Below are positions 51,501 to 58,681 of a stretch of DNA of 64,000 nucleotides, in pieces. The stretch spans positions 60,410 through 124,409 of the forward strand of contig JBQTHD010000023.1 of assembly GCA_052390275.1 (NCBI GenBank). Direction: 5' to 3'. Source of the stretch: JBQTHD01 sp052390275 (lineage in GTDB: Bacteria > Actinomycetota > Acidimicrobiia > Acidimicrobiales > AC-14). A program made the position numbers and the translations under genes. Under the pieces are notes generated by a model. The model saw only the letters and a list, made by a program, of their open reading frames with translations. It did no database searches and was not told the DNA's origin. Each line of letters starts with the position of its first letter. The first letter of the stretch is position 1.

Positions 51501-53391
51501 GCTCGGCCGCCACTTGGCCGACGAGGCGGCCGGCCGGGACCACTTTGCCGCCCTGGAGCGGGCCCAGGAGGCCCTGGCCACTGCCGCTCAGCGCTTGGGT
51601 GGGGTCGGGCCCGAAGTCCTGGCCCTGGCCGAGCAGTTGGGTGACTCAGTGCTGGCCGGGTCGCTGGAGGCAATCGCGACCCAGGCTCGGGCGGCGGACG
51701 AGGCGTGGAAGTCTGCGGTGGCCCGCAACTCTCGCTGTCGCAGCGATGCCGAGCGCTGGGCCCGGGAGGCTCAGGATCGCAGCCCGAAGGACCGCAGCGC
51801 GCACGCGGTTTTAGGACCGGGGGAGGCGCCCGCCGATCCCGACGATGCCAGCCGACGGGCGACGGCCCTGGGTGAGACGCTGGCCGAGCACCGGGCGCTT
51901 CGGGACCGCCAGCAGGCGGCCCGGGACCTGGCGGACGCCGCCCTGACGGTCGCGGCGGCGGCGGCCAGCGCCTTCGCCCGGCTGGTATCGGATCAGGACG
52001 CGCCCATTGCCGGGGCCGATGCCTATGACCACGACGTGGACTCGGCCAAGGTCGAACTCGACGGGTTGCGCCGGGAGGTGGAGTTGGCCAAGAAGCTGGT
52101 CGGCGCCACCGTTCTGGCCCGCCAGGAGGTGATGCTCGAAGTCGCACGGCGGGCGACCGACAAGCGCTGGGGCGAGATCGTCGACTCGCTCAAGGAGCAG
52201 TGCGCCAACGTGTCCACCGAGATCCTCGCCGAGCACGGCCAGAGGTTCCTCGACGGCCTCATCGCCCGTGAGGCATCGCTTCGGGCCGACATCGCCGAAC
52301 TCGATATCCATCGGGCCGCCGTTATCAGCTCACTGGGCCAGACCTGTGACCAGCTTCAGCGCAGCCTCCGACGCATCCGCAGCGCCTCGACCATCCCGGC
52401 TGCGGTCTTCGGGGTCGGCGGCCAGCAGGCCATCGTGGTGGACTTCAAACGGCTGGCCCCGGAGGTGGCCAACGCCGCCCTGAGTGACGTCGTCAACGAC
52501 TGGGCCGCCACCGGAGCCGACGTGGCCGACGCAAAGTCCCGCCAGGTGCGCCTCATGCAGGCGCTGTCGGCCACCGTGGAGCGCCGGCCGGAGGCAGGGC
52601 GCTGGAGTGTTCGGCTGCTCAAGCCCCGGATCGACGGCGATGTGACCTACTGCGCCCCCGACCGGGTCAAGGCCGAGTACTCCGGCGGGCAGGAGTTGAC
52701 CCTGGCCGTCCTGCTGTACTGCACGCTTGCGGCAGTCCGGGCTGACGACCGGGGCGGGACCGATCGCCCCCCTGGCCTTCTGTTGCTGGACAACCCGTTT
52801 GGTGCCGCATCCAACGAGCGGCTCATTCAGATGCAGCAGGAGCTGGCTGCGGCGGCCGACGTGCAACTTTTGTGCCTGACCGCCCTCAGCGAGCCGTCCA
52901 TCCTCAACGGCTTCAACGGCCCCGGCACCTTCCGCCAGACACTGCGCAACGACCGGGACCAGCGCAACGGTCACTACCACGTACGGGCCGTCGGCGGTGA
53001 CGCCCGGGTCCAGCGCCTGGTTGCTGCCCATCTGGCCGGACCGACGCTCGAAGGCGGGGAACAGAGTCGGGTGTCCGGGCTCGGATACCAGACGCGGGCC
53101 GCGTTTCCCCCGGAGGCTCCGTGGCCGTCGGGGTACCCGACTCCTGACCTCGTGCCCGACCCGGCCCCGGACGCAAAACCCGACCCGGCCCCGGACGCAA
53201 AGCCCGACCCAGCACCAGATCTCGTCACCGCTTCGGCCCCGAACGCCAAGCCCGACCCGACGGCTGACCTCGTTCCCGACCCGGCGGCCGAGGCAGAGCC
53301 CGAGCTCACGGCTGACCTCTTTTCCGACCCGGCCCCGGCCACAGAGTCGAACGATCCGCCGCACGAATCTGCGCTCGACCGGCTGCTGTGA
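48574..53391 (+). CDS. jetC: Wadjet JetC-like SMC/MukB-type ATPase
   Basis: 1605 residues. Walker A is TNTGGKSTLLKLL with Lys64, lacking the usual first Gly. A very long alpha-helical coiled-coil arm follows; the ABC signature is YSGGQELTLAV near residue 1370 and Walker B is LLLLDNPFG, where Asp1406 is followed by Asn in place of the catalytic Glu. Hydrolysis-driven loop extrusion on plasmid DNA is the known role of JetABC. The last 75 residues form a Pro/Asp/Ala-rich tail with DAKPDPAP repeats. Overlaps jetD by GTGA. Subtype of Wadjet cannot be assigned with certainty. Confidence 0.85.
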   Translation: MSRRRAGTLALDGAPPIGLGLRRFVLRSVGPPAARFHPLDLDLVTADGTVARRALCVLTNTGGKSTLLKLLSAVVHPGVAGLIGKGEVADMVLATDTAHVVLEWQEADGARYITAWLAQWEGLVRPQTGTKGLRQCWYTFRVGRTGPGSGSVSGAGPGSAPASIGVGDLPFEYDGRRVRWDEYRRQLRHLFGEHPSCAGYIADTQVEWRRALAQRTRIDSELFMYQAKMNADEGGAGALVTRMRTPEAVVGFFVEAFNDDVSTTDTFRQVGTYIAQASGRRTMEVHAGLCAELTEPLGRFLVTNQEYATAQDLETFEVERRRELAGAVRSRAAADAARAAEARAKLEEISAGLAATNRAIEGDDDRRRQYLLLEAEMRREAALAATAQAGARELEADRQRSAWQKVPDVKAHQAAAAAHRREEAAFRAAEEELAPLYAQVEVAAGRLVAGLMAQESEAMAAAADASIRIDAARAAQTLGAERRDSAIRAAAELLSALRAGDERARAAESQLLEARVQGDVGPGETAAEAAIRWAAAGREANARRNGAASDREAARRAQQAAESTRSAAELAVRDAQAEVKAADTELAEAARSCARLADDPDVTAITGKPPAGVPPHRAISASVASSVAATLGAQAAAAEIAASDTYADLRLVEAELDRLAGTDLLDAGEEVARSLAVLRQAQIGAVSGWAWVESAVAAEDRLAFISARPDIANGVVVSDHSRLDDARQALERAGLLPRMAVAVATARAATATADALPLEADRDRFVVEPHPGLYDRAKAEEELGRLSARRDHLAASHAEKAVRGRQLRGAAALALGHSQEWPESRLASSEAHRSQAAARAHEAKARSAEAAAAAVRAGDAEQAAVAAEKLAAREEDLATAAGGRLFRLVDLELAASVHKAARAGILRQIDGHDHAALAASAEIDAAEAAAQVARDLRRDTQDVARTARERAGGIGAKASGTVPSEPVHVLEAEHRALGRHLADEAAGRDHFAALERAQEALATAAQRLGGVGPEVLALAEQLGDSVLAGSLEAIATQARAADEAWKSAVARNSRCRSDAERWAREAQDRSPKDRSAHAVLGPGEAPADPDDASRRATALGETLAEHRALRDRQQAARDLADAALTVAAAAASAFARLVSDQDAPIAGADAYDHDVDSAKVELDGLRREVELAKKLVGATVLARQEVMLEVARRATDKRWGEIVDSLKEQCANVSTEILAEHGQRFLDGLIAREASLRADIAELDIHRAAVISSLGQTCDQLQRSLRRIRSASTIPAAVFGVGGQQAIVVDFKRLAPEVANAALSDVVNDWAATGADVADAKSRQVRLMQALSATVERRPEAGRWSVRLLKPRIDGDVTYCAPDRVKAEYSGGQELTLAVLLYCTLAAVRADDRGGTDRPPGLLLLDNPFGAASNERLIQMQQELAAAADVQLLCLTALSEPSILNGFNGPGTFRQTLRNDRDQRNGHYHVRAVGGDARVQRLVAAHLAGPTLEGGEQSRVSGLGYQTRAAFPPEAPWPSGYPTPDLVPDPAPDAKPDPAPDAKPDPAPDLVTASAPNAKPDPTADLVPDPAAEAEPELTADLFSDPAPATESNDPPHESALDRLL
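53157..53280 (+). repeat. 24-bp-based repeat encoding the JetC C-terminal tail
   Basis: CCGGCCCCGGACGCAAAACC-type units (encoding DPAPDAKP) occur in tandem and then degenerate. They encode a disordered-looking acidic Pro-rich tail on JetC. Confidence 0.75.
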
Positions 53392-54434
53392 CCGAACCCC
53401 TCGGGTACGAACGGGCCCGCCGCCTGCACCAACGGCTGGTCGACGCCGGGCGTGCCGTGTGCCGCTTCGAACCGCTACTGGCCCACTGGGTGGCGGCGGC
53501 CCCTGAGCTCATTGGGGCGGGCGACCAGATGGTGTCTCTTCGTCAGGCGATCGAAGCCCTGGTTGAAGAGGGGCGCCTGACGGTGCCCAAGGGGCGGTTG
53601 TCCTGGGACAGTTCCTTCACTCCGGCCCTGCCCCGGTTTGTGGTCGTGGCCCAGATGAGCAGGCGACGACTCAACCCGTGGCGGGAGATGGTGTGGCGCC
53701 ACGAGCTTGGCTGGGTCGCATCGCTTCAGACCATGAGCGACCGCCAACTCATCCACCTGACGGCCATCAACGACTGGCTGGTGTCGACCAGGGGCGGGCG
53801 GGTCGCAGCGGTGCCCCAGCGGATCCGGTCAGCGGAGATCTTCGGCGACGAGAAGGTGCTCGACGAGTTGGCCCGATCGGCCTTGTTCGTCGACGGCCGG
53901 TTGAGTTGGGCGCTGCTGGCCGCCGCCCCGGTCGAGCCGCCGCTGGCCCTGCGTCGGGTGGGGCCGGGCGGGGCGGTGCTGGTGGTCGAGAACTCCGACC
54001 CGTTCTGGTTGTGTGTCGAGGCCCTCATCGGCCAGCAGGGCCCGATCGGTCTGGTTGCCTGGGGCCAGGGGCGGGCTGGGATGCGGTCGCTGCCCACCCT
54101 GGCCCGAGATCCCGGGGTGAGCGGCCCGGTCTGGTACTGGGGAGATTTCGACCCGGCGGGCCTGGCCATTCCCGTCGACACTTCCGACGCGGTGGCGGCC
54201 ACCGGTCTCGGCCCCCTGGTGGCGGCCGTCCCCTTCTACTCAGCCATGGCCGACCACGCCGAGCGCAGCGGAGGAACCGAGTGCCGGACGCCGTGGGGCT
54301 CCCGGGACTATTCGGCCTGGCTGGGCGCGCCGCTGTGGGCCCGGTTCGCAGCGGTGATCGAGGGCAACCTCCGGGTGGCCCAGGAGGTGCTCGGACCCGA
54401 GCTGGTGGTGAGCGCCGCGCACTTGCTGGCCTGA
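53388..54434 (+). CDS. jetD: Wadjet JetD-like TOPRIM nuclease
   Basis: 348 residues. An N-terminal winged-helix-like part (YERARRLHQRLVDAGRAVCRFEPLLAHW) precedes a TOPRIM domain with Glu201 in VLVVENSDPFW and the DxD pair Asp253/Asp255 in WYWGDFDPAGLAIP. In characterised Wadjet systems JetD cleaves the closed circular DNA once JetABC has reeled it in. The complete metal-binding set suggests an active enzyme. It is convergent with kdpE. Confidence 0.86.
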   Translation: MTEPLGYERARRLHQRLVDAGRAVCRFEPLLAHWVAAAPELIGAGDQMVSLRQAIEALVEEGRLTVPKGRLSWDSSFTPALPRFVVVAQMSRRRLNPWREMVWRHELGWVASLQTMSDRQLIHLTAINDWLVSTRGGRVAAVPQRIRSAEIFGDEKVLDELARSALFVDGRLSWALLAAAPVEPPLALRRVGPGGAVLVVENSDPFWLCVEALIGQQGPIGLVAWGQGRAGMRSLPTLARDPGVSGPVWYWGDFDPAGLAIPVDTSDAVAATGLGPLVAAVPFYSAMADHAERSGGTECRTPWGSRDYSAWLGAPLWARFAAVIEGNLRVAQEVLGPELVVSAAHLLA

Positions 54435-54525
54435 GCGACGACCCGCCGAGGGTCCGGTCAAGCGGCCGACGTGCCGAGCGTTTGGTTCAAGCGGCCGACC
54501 TGCCGAAGCTTCGGGCGAACGACCC

Positions 54526-55235
54526 TCAGGTGCCGTTCTCGAATCGGTAGCCCATCCCGGGTTCGGTGATGAAGTAGAGCGGAGCCGACGGATTGGGCTC
54601 CAGTTTCCGTCGGATGTGGGCAGATGGACCCGCAGGTAGTTGGTCTCCTCACCGTACTGGGGCCCCCACACCTCCTGGAGCAGGTGGCGCCCGGTGACCA
54701 GGCGGCCCCGGTTGCGGACCAGGACCTCGACGAGCTGCCACTCGGTGGGGGTGAGTCGCACCTCGGCCGTGCCGGCCGACGAACCGATGACGGTGGTCAC
54801 CCGCTTGGTCGCCAGGTCGACGCAGAAGTGGGCGGTTTCCACCACGGGCTCTTCCTCGCTGGGCCGGGCTCGGCGCAACGCCGCCCGGACCCGGGCGAGC
54901 AACTCGGCCATGCCGAAGGGCTTGGTCACGTAGTCGTCAGCCCCGGCATCGAGGGCGGCCACCTTCTCGGCCTGAGAATCGCGGGCCGACAGGATGATGA
55001 TCGGGCAGTGCATCCAGCCGCGCAGCCCCTGGATCACCTCCAGGCCGGTGATTCCCGGCAGACCCAGGTCCAAGATGACGGCGTCGGGTCGGTGGCGGGC
55101 GGCCAGGTCCAGGGCCGCTTCTCCGGTGGGGGCCAGATCCACGGTGTAGCCCCGGGCCCGCAGGTTGGCATCGAGCGCCCGCAGGATGGGTGCTTCGTCG
55201 TCGACAGCGAGGATCCGGGTGGCCGGGCCGGTCAC
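54526..55235 (-). pseudogene. kdpE: response regulator KdpE, disrupted by a 1-nt deletion
   Basis: The receiver domain is intact (RILAVDDEAPILRALDANL, VILDLGLPGITG with phospho-Asp, KPFGMAELLARV). The DNA-binding wing is cut off: after GEETNYLRVHL the frame reads off course, but restoring one C in + strand GGGCAG near 54618-54621 would give HIRRKLEPNPSAPLYFITEPGMGYRFENGT and the expected stop at 54526. GTG 55235, with GGGGAG just upstream, is the likely start. Either the gene is broken or this is a sequencing indel. It would normally activate kdp expression with KdpD. Confidence 0.82.
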
Positions 55236-55456
55236 CGCCCGCTCCCCACGGCCCTGTGTCGGCACGCTCAGCCCTCCGCTGCATCATTGAGGCCCAGCAG
55301 AAATCCACTCACCGCGACTGAGGGTGGCGAGCTGATCGTCAAGTCCGATGCCTTTCGCGAGGATGACGGGCTGGGCCGGGCCGTCCATGGAACCCAGGGT
55401 GGGGCATGGCCACCCCTTCACTGTGTCGCCCCGCGATCGCCACGCGCCCGGCCAAC

Positions 55457-57994
55457 TCACGGCGCCACCGGCAGGCTTATGACCATGGTGGTTCCACCAC
55501 CGGGGGTGTCGTCGATTTCGATGGTGGCCCCCAGTGCGTCGAGGAAGCCCCGGGCCACGGCCAGGCCTAGGCCCACCCCGCCGGGGTGGCTGTCACCCAG
55601 GCGCTGGAAGGGGGCGAACAGTTGGTCGCGGTCGGGGCGGGGTATGCCCGGCCCCCGGTCGATCACCCGGACGTCGATCCGCCCCGAGAAGGACCCGGCC
55701 TCGACTTTGACCTGGTGGCCGGCGGGGGTGAACCGGGTGGCGTTGTCGATGACATTGGCCAGCGCCCGCTCCAACAGTGCCGCATCGGCCACCACCGCTG
55801 GCAGAGCTTCGGAGATGTCGGCCCGGACCATCGGGGCCCGGTCCCCCAGCGAGGCGATGGCGGCGGGAACAACCTCCTCCAGGGCTACGGGGCACATCTG
55901 AGGTCGCAGGGCCCCGGCTTGGATTCGGCCCATGTCCAACAGGTTGGCCACCAGCGCGCTCAGGCGGTCGGTCTCGGATTCGATTGTCCGCAGGAAGGAT
56001 TTCGTCTGATCCTCGGACCAGGAGACGTCTTGCTGGCGAAGAGTGGAGACCGAGGCCTTGATCGCCGCCAGCGGCGTTCGAAGGTCATGGGATACCGCCT
56101 GGAGCAGGGCGCTGCGCAGGGCGTTGGCCTCCTCCAGGGACCGGGACCGGCCGGCTTCAACCCGCAGACGGTTGTTTTCCACCACAGCGGAGAGTTGGGC
56201 GGCGAATGCCTTGAGCACCAGGCGGTCGCTGGCCGCCAACCGATGCCCGCTCAGGGCGAGCACCAGCCCGTCGCTGAGTTCTTCGGTGACTTCGGCCTCC
56301 TCCGGCGCTACCGGCGCCGGGCCGCCGACCACGGCGTCGGTCACCCAGGCAGGGCCCTGGCGGCGGAGCAGGGCAACGGAGGAAAGGTCGAACACCGACC
56401 GCAGGTGCTCCAACAATCCGGCCAGGGGGTCGGCCTGGCCCATAGTCGCGGCCAGGCTGGCCAGGGTGCGGGCCTCGGCCTGGGCGCGAATGGCTTCGGC
56501 CCGCCGCCGAGCGGCCGAGTCGACCAGGTGACCGACGACCAGCCCGATTCCCAGAAAGGCCACCAGCGCCACCGCGTTCTCCCCCTCGGCGATGGTCCAT
56601 CGGTAGAAGGGGGGAGTGAAGTACCAGTTGGCCGACGCGAAGCCAATCCCAGCGGCCGCAACCGCTGGCCACCGGCCCCCGCAGGCGGCGGCCGCCACCA
56701 CCAGGGCCAGGAATCCCAACAGAACGGTGGACAGCCCGACCATCTCCCGCAACTGAGCGAGCACCAGGGTAAGGACAGGGACACCGATGAGGGCCAGGAC
56801 CCATCCGCCCGTCAGGCGGGTGGTCGACACCGAGGGTGGCCGGGGACGGCCGCCACCGCGTCTCTGCCATCGTCGTCGTGGGCCGGCGATCCCTCCGGCG
56901 GTGGCCGAACCCTCCTCCTCGGGCCGGGAGTGGGAGATGACGTGGACGTCGATCTCCCCCGAGCGACGGATCACCCGGTTGATGACCGATCCCCGGGCCA
57001 ACTCCGACCACTTCGAGCGCTGGCTGGCTCCCAGGACCACCTGGGTGGCGTTCTCCGCTCGGGCGAAGGAGGTCAGGGCTTCGGCCACGTCGGGGCCCGA
57101 AACCTGGTGGAACACCCCGCCCATGTCCACCAGCAGTTGGCGATGGCGTTCGACCAGCGCCGGCGGCGGCCCGGCCAGGCCCTCGGTGCGGACCACGTGC
57201 ACCCCCAGGAGTTCGCCGTGGGCCCGTTGGGTGATCCGGGCTGCCCTTCGGATGAGGTTCTCCGTGCCGGGAGCACCGGTCAGGGCCACCGCAACCCGCT
57301 CCCTGGTCTCCCATGGCTGGGTGATCCCGTGGCGCTCCCGGTACTGCTCCAGGCCAACGTCGACCTTGTCGGCCACCCACAAAAGGGCCAGTTCCCTCAG
57401 TGCGCCAAGGTTGCCCTCCCGGAAGTAGTTGGCCAGGGCCGCGTCGATCTTGTCGGGGGCGTAGATGTTGCCGTGGGCCAGACGACGGCGGAGCGCCTCC
57501 GGGGTCAGGTCGACCAATTCCACCTGGTCGGCCGCCCGGACAACCTCGTCGGGCACGGTCTCGCGCTGGCGGATACCGGTGATTCGTTCCACCACGTCGT
57601 TGAGAGATTCCAGGTGCTGGATGTTGACGGTGGAGATCACGTCGATCCCGGCGTCGAGCAGCAGGGACACGTCCTGCCAGCGCTTGGTGCTGCGGGACCC
57701 TGGGACGTTGGTGTGGGCCAACTCGTCGACCAGTGCCCGGTCCGGCCGCCGGGCCAGGATGGCGTCTACGTCCATCTCCTCGAACGCCCGGTCCCGATAG
57801 ACCATGTGTCGCCGGGGGACTATCTCCAGGTCTCCCACCGCGGCGGCGGTACGGGGACGGTTGTGCGTCTCCACAAAGCCCACCACCACGTCGATGCCCC
57901 GCTTGGCGGCCCGCCGACCCTCGTTCAACATGGCGAAGGTCTTGCCCACCCCAGGCGCCGCCCCCAGGTAGACCCGAAGGGTTCCCCGCTTCAC
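55457..57994 (-). CDS. kdpD: osmosensitive K+ channel histidine kinase KdpD
   Basis: 845 residues. N-terminal KdpD domain with Walker A GAAPGVGKTFAMLNEGRR, USP-like domain (VAVALTGAPGTENLIRRA), then four membrane helices in about residues 395-510 (VLALIGVPVLTLVLAQL and on), a GAF-like region, HisKA with His636 in VSHDLRTPLAAIK, and HATPase. It senses potassium limitation and phosphorylates KdpE. Full length and no disruption seen. It is upstream of the broken kdpE with about 220 nt between. Confidence 0.96.
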   Translation of the reverse strand: MKRGTLRVYLGAAPGVGKTFAMLNEGRRAAKRGIDVVVGFVETHNRPRTAAAVGDLEIVPRRHMVYRDRAFEEMDVDAILARRPDRALVDELAHTNVPGSRSTKRWQDVSLLLDAGIDVISTVNIQHLESLNDVVERITGIRQRETVPDEVVRAADQVELVDLTPEALRRRLAHGNIYAPDKIDAALANYFREGNLGALRELALLWVADKVDVGLEQYRERHGITQPWETRERVAVALTGAPGTENLIRRAARITQRAHGELLGVHVVRTEGLAGPPPALVERHRQLLVDMGGVFHQVSGPDVAEALTSFARAENATQVVLGASQRSKWSELARGSVINRVIRRSGEIDVHVISHSRPEEEGSATAGGIAGPRRRWQRRGGGRPRPPSVSTTRLTGGWVLALIGVPVLTLVLAQLREMVGLSTVLLGFLALVVAAAACGGRWPAVAAAGIGFASANWYFTPPFYRWTIAEGENAVALVAFLGIGLVVGHLVDSAARRRAEAIRAQAEARTLASLAATMGQADPLAGLLEHLRSVFDLSSVALLRRQGPAWVTDAVVGGPAPVAPEEAEVTEELSDGLVLALSGHRLAASDRLVLKAFAAQLSAVVENNRLRVEAGRSRSLEEANALRSALLQAVSHDLRTPLAAIKASVSTLRQQDVSWSEDQTKSFLRTIESETDRLSALVANLLDMGRIQAGALRPQMCPVALEEVVPAAIASLGDRAPMVRADISEALPAVVADAALLERALANVIDNATRFTPAGHQVKVEAGSFSGRIDVRVIDRGPGIPRPDRDQLFAPFQRLGDSHPGGVGLGLAVARGFLDALGATIEIDDTPGGGTTMVISLPVAP

Positions 57995-58081
57995 CGCGTG
58001 CGCCGTTGGCAGGTCATGCGCCGGCGGAACCTACGAAATAGTGCACCAAACAATCTTTCTACGACTTGGCCCCGGCCGCGT

Positions 58082-58678
58082 CTACCGAGCCGATGCCTCG
58101 GCCGGGTTCCTCCGGTCCAAAGCCAGGTTCAATTCCAGGACGTTCACCCCGGCCTCGCCCAGAAAGCCCAGGGAACGACCCTGGGTGTGGCGCTCCACCA
58201 GGGTGGCCACCTCGGCGTCCGCGACGCCCCGGGCCTCGGCCACCCGGCGAATCTGGAGGCGGGCGTTGGCCACCGAGATGTGGGGATCGAGACCTGACGC
58301 CGAAGCGGTCACCGCGTCCACCGGCACCGCCTCGGCGGCACTCAGACCGTTGGTGAGGCGGTACTCGGCCACTGCCTCGGCCACCGCGTCGAGAAGTTCA
58401 TCGTTGGTCGGGCCAAGGTTGGATCCCGAACTGGCCGAGGCGTCGTAACCGTCGCCCGCCGCGCTGGGTCGGGGGTGGAAGTAGTTGGCGTCGGTGAAGG
58501 GCTGACCGATCAGGCGGGAGCCCACCACCTCGCCATCGCGCTCGATCAGAGAACCGGCCGCGGGGGCGCCAAAGGCGGTGCGCGCCACCCCGGTGATGAC
58601 CAACGGGTAGGCCAGGCCGCACAGGACGGTGAAGGCGGCCAACATGGCCAGCGAAGGAAGTAACTGTCTGCGCAACAT
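58082..58678 (-). CDS. kdpC: potassium-transporting ATPase subunit KdpC
   Basis: 198 residues. N-terminal membrane anchor (LLPSLAMLAAFTVLCGLAYPLV), then GSLIERDGEVVGSRLIGQPF and YFHPRPSAAGDGYDASASSGSNLGPTN, and SGLDPHISVANAR, all typical of KdpC. It helps assembly and ATP affinity of the KdpFABC P-type pump. Confidence 0.96.
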   Translation of the reverse strand: MLRRQLLPSLAMLAAFTVLCGLAYPLVITGVARTAFGAPAAGSLIERDGEVVGSRLIGQPFTDANYFHPRPSAAGDGYDASASSGSNLGPTNDELLDAVAEAVAEYRLTNGLSAAEAVPVDAVTASASGLDPHISVANARLQIRRVAEARGVADAEVATLVERHTQGRSLGFLGEAGVNVLELNLALDRRNPAEASAR

Positions 58679-58681
58679 GGC

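Noticed and set aside
54434..54525. A terminator or repeat element between jetD and kdpE
   Set aside because: An imperfect direct repeat (TCAAGCGGCCGAC twice, about 35 nt apart) is seen but no stem with T-run; too weak to call a terminator.
55586..58297. A 903-codon open frame on the + strand antisense to kdpD and kdpC
   Set aside because: GC-rich codon bias leaves long shadow frames opposite real genes. It has no recognisable domain and overlaps well-supported KdpD and KdpC.
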